From assembly GCA_016870675.1 (NCBI GenBank), contig VGAU01000032.1:1-11934 (forward strand): 11,934 nucleotides of DNA, read 5' to 3'. The number at the start of each line of letters is the position of its first letter. Within the stretch, counting starts at the first letter, position 1. Below the pieces are notes generated by a model. The model was given only the letters and a program-made list of their open reading frames with translations, had not been told where the DNA came from and searched no databases. Of the stretch, positions 7,560 through 11,934 are shown in pieces. The DNA comes from Actinomycetota bacterium (GTDB lineage Bacteria > Actinomycetota > Humimicrobiia > Humimicrobiales > Humimicrobiaceae). Both the position numbers and the translations under genes were made by a program.

Positions 7560-8723
7560 TTATCTTGCAAGCATTAATATTTCCAGAACATCATTTTTAT
7601 CCAGTCTGACAAAATTGCCCCTCGGTCCCCCTTCTGTACATTTTTCAGCCATCTCCTCCAGTCTGTCGTAAGGAATATTTGCTTCCTTCAGGGTGATGGG
7701 CAGTCCAATTTTTTTATAGAATTCTTCCAGCCTCTTTATTCCTTTAAATGCCACTTTTTCAACATTCTTAAAGTCAGCTTCCACATTCCACACTCTTACA
7801 GCAAATTGTGCAAATCTTTCCACATCCTGTTTGTATACATATTTCATCCATGCCGGAAAAATAATAGACAGTCCTGCACCATGGGCAATATCATAAATTC
7901 CACTAAGTTCGTGTTCTATACCATGTGAAGCCCAATCTCCAATCCTTCCTGTACCCAGTAAGTCATTATGGGCAATAGTACCTGCCCACATAATTTCAGC
8001 ACGGGCCTGGTAACTATTTGGTTTTTTCAGCACTAAAGGAGTATTACCAATCACTGTTTCTAATGTGGCCTCACACAATCTGTCAGTAAGATCAACATTT
8101 TGAACTCTTGTGAAATACCTTTCCATCACATGAGCCATTATATCCGATACTCCACAAGCAGTCTGGTAAGGAGGAAGAGTATATGAAATCTCCGGATTCA
8201 ATATGGCAAACTTTGGCCGCAACATTTCACTTTCAAACGCTCTTTTATAGGAGCCTTCCTCTTTTGTGATCACTGAAGCACCGCTGGTCTCACTACCGGC
8301 AGCAGGTATGGTAAGAACCACTCCCAGAGGAATAATTTTCTCTGGTACTGCTTTTCTGGTATAAAAATCCCAGACATCCCCGTTATAAGTAACTCCTGCT
8401 GCTATTGCCTTGGCCGAATCAATTACACTTCCCCCGCCCACAGCAAGAATAAAATCAACTTTCTCCTTACGGCAGATATCTATTCCTTTTTTTACCATGC
8501 TTAACCTGGGATTAGACTGAACGCCTCCCAGCTCAATTATCTCTAATCCGGCATCCTTTAATGATTTTAAAACCCGGTCGTAGAGCCCATAATTCTTGAT
8601 ACTTCCCCCGCCATAATGTAATAAAACTTTACTGCCATATCTGGCTGTCTCGGTCCCTACATAATTTTCGGCATCTTTTCCGAAAATTATTTTAGTGGCA
8701 TTTCTGAACGTAAAATTCTCCAT
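7560..8723 (-). CDS. Iron-containing (NADPH-type) alcohol dehydrogenase, BdhA/YqhD-like
   Basis: Group III metal-dependent alcohol dehydrogenase, cytoplasmic, reducing aldehydes such as butyraldehyde to alcohols with NAD(P)H. At 387 residues it has the length of YqhD and the clostridial butanol dehydrogenases. Metal ligands are visible as D194 and H198 (GVSDIMAHVMERYF), H267 (ASHGIEHELSG) and H281 (DIAHGAGL); these positions equal those I recall for E. coli YqhD. The nucleotide-binding GGGS motif is at 96-99, followed by VIDSAKAIA. GGGS also occurs at 38-41. AGGAGG stands 4 nt before the ATG, a strong ribosome-binding site. It is monocistronic, and the sequence upstream is gene debris, so its promoter must lie in or near the GNAT remnant; no convincing -35/-10 pair was found. 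NADPH rather than NADH use is by analogy. The physiological substrate is unknown. Confidence 0.94.
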   Translation of the reverse strand: MENFTFRNATKIIFGKDAENYVGTETARYGSKVLLHYGGGSIKNYGLYDRVLKSLKDAGLEIIELGGVQSNPRLSMVKKGIDICRKEKVDFILAVGGGSVIDSAKAIAAGVTYNGDVWDFYTRKAVPEKIIPLGVVLTIPAAGSETSGASVITKEEGSYKRAFESEMLRPKFAILNPEISYTLPPYQTACGVSDIMAHVMERYFTRVQNVDLTDRLCEATLETVIGNTPLVLKKPNSYQARAEIMWAGTIAHNDLLGTGRIGDWASHGIEHELSGIYDIAHGAGLSIIFPAWMKYVYKQDVERFAQFAVRVWNVEADFKNVEKVAFKGIKRLEEFYKKIGLPITLKEANIPYDRLEEMAEKCTEGGPRGNFVRLDKNDVLEILMLAR

Positions 8724-8745
8724 TTTTCCTCCTAAAAATATAGAT

Positions 8746-8799
8746 ATAATTGTATACTCGGGTTATAGCTTCAAGATCACTTATATTAGCTTCTCTTAT
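8746..8799 (-). pseudogene. N-terminal stub of a GNAT acetyltransferase
   Basis: The minus strand reads IREANISDLEAITRVYN, which is the first strand and helix of a GNAT N-acetyltransferase (the IRxAxxxDLxAIxxIYN pattern). The frame has no ATG upstream and runs straight into the region before the alcohol dehydrogenase, with no acetyl-CoA binding motif. Only about 18 codons of a roughly 150-170 residue protein remain, so this is a remnant. Identification rests on a short motif. Confidence 0.5.
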
Positions 8800-8812
8800 T
8801 TTTCTTTCTTTT

Positions 8813-9304
8813 TTAGTGATTTTCGTGATGAAAATAAATTTTAAAATCCACTTCTTGTTCCCTGCAAAATAATTCTATTTCCTCTTCAACTTTATCCCAA
8901 TAATCATTTTTAGTAAAGTAGATACGCCCGTATTCCTTAAGCAAGTTATGATGCTTTTCTCCAAGCTAGTTTTTAACTGAACCCCAAACTGTACCGGTAA
9001 TATTCAGGTTTTCAAACATGTAAAAATCAACAGATTCTTTTGTACTGTAAATAATCTTTTTCCAATATGTAAAAAACGGCAGGATTGGACCAATAAAAAC
9101 ATAAGTTTTTTTACTTCCAGCACTTACCGACATTGCAATTGCAAGGGATTCCGCTATCTCTTCCTTTGAAGCTCCGGCTTTAACAACCATTCTGTAATGA
9201 TATTCAATACATGGAATGCAATCAGCCATTACAGAATTTGACAAAGCAATGAGTTCCTTTGTCTTACCATCAAGAATATTAGGCCTGTAAATACAATAAT
9301 TAGA
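8813..9304 (-). pseudogene. Decayed AhpD-like/carboxymuconolactone decarboxylase frame with in-frame TAG
   Basis: The frame is open from 9304 and reads RPNILDGKTKELIALSNSV, then the AhpD-type redox motif ADCIPCIEYH (CxxC and H) and AGASKEEIAESLAIAMSVSA, the core of the family. No ATG lies between the upstream TGA (9305-9307) and the core; a TTG at 9244 would omit conserved residues. After GSKK the sequence departs from the family. It reaches TAG at 8966-8968, beyond which the same frame stays open for 50 codons (KHHNLLKEYGRIYFTKNDYW, later EEEIELFCREQEVDFKIYF) to TAA at 8813. I do not recognise that tail. A missing start, an odd C-terminus and a neighbouring gene stub point to decay, perhaps a fusion of two fragments. 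The redox motif itself is intact, so a short working protein from TTG 9244 (92 residues) cannot be excluded. Confidence 0.6.
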
Positions 9305-9343
9305 TCAACTTTACATGTATCTTGGATAAATTATTGTCTGGCT

Positions 9344-9382
9344 TTGTTTGAGGAGTAGAAATATTTATACTCCCTCACAAAA
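9344..9382 (-). terminator. Long hairpin after the HEPN gene
   Basis: GGAGTA (9352-9357) pairs with TACTCC (9368-9373) around a 10-nt loop. With one or two bulges the stem extends outward (TTTGTTTGAG with CTCACAAAA) to about 14 bp. It starts a few nt past the HEPN stop. There is no strong U-tract on the minus strand, so it may be an imperfect terminator or an RNA-stabilising structure. The hairpin is nearly symmetrical and might act on both strands. Confidence 0.4.
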
Positions 9383-9385
9383 CTT

Positions 9386-9787
9386 TTATTCCTCTACGTT
9401 CTTAAATGCTAACTTATCAATCTTATCTATAAACTCTTCTGATTTTTTGAGCCATGCTTCCACATCTTGTTTTTCAAATTCAACAAAATCCTGATAATCA
9501 CCTTTTTGCCTTCTTTTGAACATATCGGAATAAAATTCTCCCCACTTTTTTTCTAAATGACCTTTGTTTACAATTTCTCTATTAAAAATTGATAGAACTC
9601 CAGAATGTTTAGAAGACGATAATCCCCTGGTTATCAACAAGCCATTAACTGCATAAAACATAGAATAATAAATACGGTTTACTGTAGATGCAAGAGTAGC
9701 ACTTTCAATATATTTCTTACTATCAGAAAGGGTGTCTTTAGCTTTATTTAACCGGTACCTTGCTAGATCAATGAACTCTTTTTTCAT
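9386..9787 (-). CDS. HEPN domain protein (UPF0332-like), partner of the MNT gene
   Basis: A 133-residue, all-helical HEPN protein. The family pattern is clear: NRIYYSMFYAVNGLLITRG (about 37-55), then SSSKHSGVLSIFNREIV (57-73) and RRQKGDYQDFVEF (92-104). R54 and H61 form an Rx6H motif, within the Rx4-6H pattern of HEPN ribonucleases. In MNT/HEPN toxin-antitoxin pairs such a protein is the RNase toxin and the nucleotidyltransferase the antitoxin. The tyrosine that follows the histidine in the RX4HXY motif of type VII toxins is not present (HSG here), so it may differ in regulation or lack RNase activity. The ATG overlaps the stop of the MNT gene by 4 bp (ATGA), giving coupled translation. The role as toxin is inferred from family and pairing. 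Confidence 0.85.
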   Translation of the reverse strand: MKKEFIDLARYRLNKAKDTLSDSKKYIESATLASTVNRIYYSMFYAVNGLLITRGLSSSKHSGVLSIFNREIVNKGHLEKKWGEFYSDMFKRRQKGDYQDFVEFEKQDVEAWLKKSEEFIDKIDKLAFKNVEE

Positions 9788-10137
9788 ATGGCAATACCCT
9801 CTCTGTCAATATTCCAGTGCAGGGGCATGGCATTGGCTAAAGGAGTATCCCAGAAATCTTTGTTTTCTATTATTTCTCCAAATACTACATTATATTTCAG
9901 TTCTATCTCATATGAGATATGGAATATCTCTTCCTCCAGTTTGGTATCGACCTTTGACTCAACCAGTATTAATAGGTCGATATCTGATTCTTTATCAGAA
10001 TCTCCCCTTGCCTTTGAACCATATAATACGATTCTGGCATCAGGAAATCTTTCAAGTACTTTTTCTTTTAATTCCTTCAGAGCTTCTTTTTCATTTTTTC
10101 TTAACTCTGTTTTTTTTAATGTCTTTTGTGTAGACAT
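9784..10137 (-). CDS. MNT-type nucleotidyltransferase (antitoxin-like)
   Basis: Minimal nucleotidyltransferase of the DNA polymerase beta fold. The active-site motif is GSKARGDSDKESDIDLL, with the GS pair and the two metal-binding aspartates of SDID. The third acidic residue usual in this fold is not obvious in the strand YNVVFGEII, so activity is uncertain. The C-terminal WNIDREGIAI matches the end of many such proteins. In type VII toxin-antitoxin pairs, the MNT protein neutralises the HEPN partner by adding AMP. I set the start at ATG 10137 (117 residues), because GAGG lies 7 nt upstream. A TTG two codons earlier (10143) is only 1 nt from that site. It is first of a two-gene operon with the HEPN gene. 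An 8-bp palindrome CTTATAAG at 10189-10196, some 50 bp upstream, could be a regulatory site. Confidence 0.85.
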   Translation of the reverse strand: MSTQKTLKKTELRKNEKEALKELKEKVLERFPDARIVLYGSKARGDSDKESDIDLLILVESKVDTKLEEEIFHISYEIELKYNVVFGEIIENKDFWDTPLANAMPLHWNIDREGIAI

Positions 10138-10382
10138 CTTCAAACCTCATCCTGGTTATATTTTTATTATTTTTTAATTTTATCATAACTTATAAGAATT
10201 TGCTTCTGGATCACCAGCCTACAATCAACTAAAAGTCGACATATTTAGGATTAACGGACTCAATAAATACCATAGATAATGATACTGGAGTAGAAAATAC
10301 GTGGAATAAAAGAATAAATAAGAAAAAGATAATATCCAGGCCTAATTTATAACAGGCCAGTATCCGCAACCCTTAAAAAGTC
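10138..10382. other. Intergenic region between MNT gene and transposase remnant
   Basis: AT-rich, with no convincing gene. It holds the MNT ribosome-binding site, the CTTATAAG palindrome (10189-10196) and a small hairpin GGCCT/AGGCC (10339-10343, 10354-10358, 10-nt loop). A 46-codon minus-strand frame (10229-10369, TTG start) encodes a hydrophobic stretch but has no ribosome-binding site and is probably chance. If the element at the right is IS91-like, its end should lie somewhere here. Confidence 0.4.
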
Positions 10383-10587
10383 CTAACACATGTGGTCGCA
10401 GTCTATAAAATCATCCCTTATATATTCATCAAATCCATCAGGGGGCAGCCTCAATCCTAGGTGGAGGCCTTTTTCTTTCAAACTCATATATACCCAGATA
10501 ATCAAGTATCTTTCCTACAATCTTATAGTCCTCTATGAAGGCGATTATCCTCATATCCCCCCCGCACTTTGGACAATATGTAGAGTG
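10383..10587 (-). pseudogene. C-terminal fragment of an IS91-type transposase, frameshifted
   Basis: The minus strand reads HSTYCPKCGGDMRIIAFIED (from 10587), then ILDYLGIYEFERKRPPPRIE. CPKCGG followed by MRIIAFIED and a K/R-PPP tail is the usual end of IS91/IS801-type Y2 transposases. The frame ends at TGA (10438-10440), but the next frame continues after a run of five C (10441-10445 as G) as DGFDEYIRDDFIDCD and ends at TAG (10383-10385). This suggests a one-base indel in the homopolymer. Nothing of the HUH catalytic part remains: the fragment begins right after a TAA at 10588-10590. It follows the two recombinases on the same strand, an arrangement seen in some elements. The family call is from short motifs only. 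Confidence 0.6.
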
Positions 10588-10591
10588 TTAC

Positions 10592-10657
10592 AATATGGGG
10601 AGTCTTTGATAAATACAGCTTATTAAAGGCATTTTCTGCCAAAACACTCCCCATATT
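10592..10657. repeat. 66-bp segment bounded by perfect 12-bp inverted repeats
   Basis: AATATGGGGAGT (10592-10603) and ACTCCCCATATT (10646-10657) are exact reverse complements, separated by 42 bp that contain a small GGCA/TGCC hairpin (10628-10640). The segment fills the gap between the recombinase stop and the transposase fragment. It could fold into one long RNA hairpin, be a tiny inverted-repeat insertion, or mark the joint of the deletion that removed most of the transposase. Confidence 0.6.
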
Positions 10658-10667
10658 ATTTTACATA

Positions 10668-11693
10668 TCATCTACAAAGATCATACAGCCACTGCATCAA
10701 ATCTTTATCCTCTTCCCATTTAGGCATCTTGCCTGTATAAAGGTCTTTATAGGTTTTTTCAAGTGCCTTTCTTTTCATCTCACTATCGGCCCTGGCATAG
10801 ATTTCGGTAGTGGCTATATTGGAGTGGCCAAGAAAGTCACGGATATAGATAAGATTGATCCCGGCCTTTAGCATTCCCATGGCCTTGGCATGTCTAAGCA
10901 CATGAGGTGTCACTCTAAAATTTACATTAAAACCGGTATCCTTTTTTGCTGCTGTTACATATTTATCAAGTATATAGGATACTCCCCATCGGGTCAGTTT
11001 CTGGTGTCTTTGATTACAGAACAGTGGTGTACCGGAAATAGTCACCGGCAAGGGATATTTTTTATGTTCTTCAAGATACCCTGACAGGAGATCTTTTGTT
11101 TTTCCTAAAATAGGTACCTGCCTTGCCTTTCCCCCTTTTCCGGTAAGAGTAACCACAGCCGGAGAGACAAGCCGTACATCTTCTACCTTTAAATCTATAA
11201 GTTCTGACACCCTTGCTGCGCTGTCATACATAAGTGTAAGCAGCATAAGGTCCCTTCTGCCCTTTCTGGTTTTTACATCAGGTTGCCTGAATAGGATCTT
11301 AAGCTCTTCTTCTGTGAGATATGATACAATTGCCTTTGGACTTTTTTTGGGTGGGATTTGCAGTACCCTTTTTATCTCAAACAGGTTTTCAGGGAGACGG
11401 CTCTGGACATATCTTAAAAAGCAATGGATGGATGACAGTCTCTGGTTTCTGGTGGCCACAGAGCATTTGCGCTTTTGCTCCAGCCAGTCAAGGTATTCCA
11501 ATGTAAGCTTTCTGGTAAGAGAAGATAAAGTCATCCTATCAGGACTTATTTTCTTTTCCTTCTCACAGAATAAAAGAAACAGGCGAAATGTGTCCCTGTA
11601 GGAAGCTATTGTATTTCTGCTCATATTTTTTTCTCCCAAAAGGTATCTGACAAGAAAGGATGAAAGATGCCATGCAAAGTCATTCATTTTCAT
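10668..11693 (-). CDS. Tyrosine recombinase/integrase (third-position type of RIT-like element)
   Basis: Complete 341-residue tyrosine recombinase. The N-terminal SAM-like core-binding domain (about 1-110) includes MSRNTIASYRDTFRLFLLFC and SVATRNQRLSSIHCFLRYV. The catalytic domain has R161 (SAARVSELIDL), K186 (GKGGKARQVPI), H264 and R267 (PHVLRHAKAM), H290 (FLGHSNI) and the nucleophile Y299 (ATTEIYAR), so all catalytic residues are present. AGGAG stands 8 nt before the ATG. The gene overlaps the end of the upstream recombinase by 14 nt (11680-11693), so the two are coupled. The length, the PHVLRH form and the C-terminal PKWEEDKDLMQWL resemble, from memory, the last recombinase of tandem-recombinase elements (RIT, or those linked to IS91-like transposases). 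It looks functional. Confidence 0.9.
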   Translation of the reverse strand: MKMNDFAWHLSSFLVRYLLGEKNMSRNTIASYRDTFRLFLLFCEKEKKISPDRMTLSSLTRKLTLEYLDWLEQKRKCSVATRNQRLSSIHCFLRYVQSRLPENLFEIKRVLQIPPKKSPKAIVSYLTEEELKILFRQPDVKTRKGRRDLMLLTLMYDSAARVSELIDLKVEDVRLVSPAVVTLTGKGGKARQVPILGKTKDLLSGYLEEHKKYPLPVTISGTPLFCNQRHQKLTRWGVSYILDKYVTAAKKDTGFNVNFRVTPHVLRHAKAMGMLKAGINLIYIRDFLGHSNIATTEIYARADSEMKRKALEKTYKDLYTGKMPKWEEDKDLMQWLYDLCR

Positions 11694-11934
11694 AATAGTT
11701 GCTCCTTTCTGGAATAATATAACCTAACATAGCCTCTGTTTTGGCTATAATGTGCGGGTACAGATCGGCTGTAAGCCGCAGGTAGTACTGTGTACCCCTG
11801 AAATCTGTATGGCCAAGATATGCGCTTAAGTAGGGAAAAAGGCTGTTTAGATTTCTTCCTTGTAACGCCCATTTTTTGAGGCGATGCACACAATATGCGT
11901 GACGAAGATCCTGAATTGTTGGCCCATGCCCGCT
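11680..11934 (-). CDS. Tyrosine recombinase, C-terminal part (5' end beyond window)
   Basis: The last 84 residues of a second tyrosine recombinase, entering from the right edge. It carries the box II region TIQDLRHAYCVHRLKKW, then YLSAYLGHTDFRGTQYYLRL with the H of LGH and the nucleophile tyrosine, and a tail ending SNYYENE. This is the type whose LGH..TQYYLRLTA tail differs from XerC/D and is found in the middle gene of RIT-like trios. The usual HxxR histidine is Q here (QDLR), while R and the following H are kept. Full length, start and N-terminal domain cannot be seen. It overlaps the downstream recombinase. Confidence 0.82.
   Translation of the reverse strand, partial: SGHGPTIQDLRHAYCVHRLKKWALQGRNLNSLFPYLSAYLGHTDFRGTQYYLRLTADLYPHIIAKTEAMLGYIIPERSNYYENE

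Larger units (their letters stand above)
10383..11934 (-). mobile_element. Recombinase-pair/IS91-type element, degraded at its 3' end
   Basis: At least two overlapping tyrosine recombinases followed on the same strand by a transposase scrap make a single mobile unit that continues past the window. The recombinases appear intact but the transposase is reduced to a frameshifted tail. Whether a third recombinase lies upstream, as in RIT elements, cannot be seen. Neither outer end of the element was identified. Confidence 0.65.

Noticed and set aside
8966..8968. TAG as a pyrrolysine codon
   Set aside because: Not claimed: no pyl genes are in the window, the frame has no start codon, and it is surrounded by other broken genes. 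Kept only as a check.
9732..10177. Two plus-strand frames of about 130 codons
   Set aside because: Both are shadows of the MNT and HEPN genes, whose active-site motifs on the minus strand are clear.
10229..10369. 46-codon minus-strand hydrophobic peptide with TTG start
   Set aside because: No ribosome-binding site at proper spacing, and T-rich sequence easily gives a hydrophobic translation.
10390..10626. Plus-strand 78-codon frame
   Set aside because: It is antisense to the transposase fragment and runs through the inverted repeat; no ribosome-binding site and no protein-like pattern.
1..11934. CRISPR array, tRNA or rRNA genes
   Set aside because: No regularly spaced repeats and no tRNA or rRNA signatures were seen on either strand; the only structured RNA gene recognised is the SRP RNA.

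Overview
The window looks like chromosome from an anaerobic, fermentative, low-GC Bacillota (Clostridia or Halanaerobiia type). The evidence is the AT-rich sequence, a pyruvate:ferredoxin oxidoreductase, an iron-type alcohol dehydrogenase, a large (about 270 nt) SRP RNA of the Bacillus/Clostridium kind, and the gene order SRP RNA - dnaX - ybaB - recR that is common in this phylum. I cannot name the genus.

Layout. Positions 1-2902 (minus) hold nifJ, cut by the window edge near its C-terminus. Positions 3041-6169 (minus) hold the housekeeping cluster SRP RNA, dnaX, ybaB/ebfC and recR. Diverging from the SRP RNA, an MFS exporter-like gene of the fosmidomycin-resistance type runs on the plus strand (6344-7525). 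It converges on an NADPH-type Fe-alcohol dehydrogenase (7560-8723, minus). Positions 8746-9304 are a patch of gene debris: the first residues of a GNAT acetyltransferase, and an AhpD-like carboxymuconolactone decarboxylase reading frame with no start codon and an in-frame TAG. Positions 9386-10137 (minus) hold an MNT nucleotidyltransferase / HEPN pair whose genes overlap by ATGA. The right end (10383-11934, minus) is a mobile element: two overlapping tyrosine recombinases followed by a frameshifted C-terminal scrap of what looks like an IS91-type transposase, separated from the recombinases by a 66-bp segment bounded by 12-bp inverted repeats.

How the parts work together. NifJ makes acetyl-CoA and reduced ferredoxin from pyruvate, and the alcohol dehydrogenase could use reducing power by converting aldehydes to alcohols. 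DnaX, YbaB and RecR belong to replication and recombinational repair, and the SRP RNA to membrane protein targeting. The right third is accessory DNA: a mobile element, a toxin-antitoxin-like pair and decayed genes.

Most notable points: two possible frameshift sites in dnaX that would give a gamma-like short product; a pair of operator-like dyads in the ybaB-recR gap, where recR lacks a clear ribosome-binding site; the in-frame TAG in the AhpD-like remnant; and the structure of the recombinase/transposase element. I do not see a clearly new system. The best candidate for follow-up is the MNT-HEPN pair beside the recombinase element.
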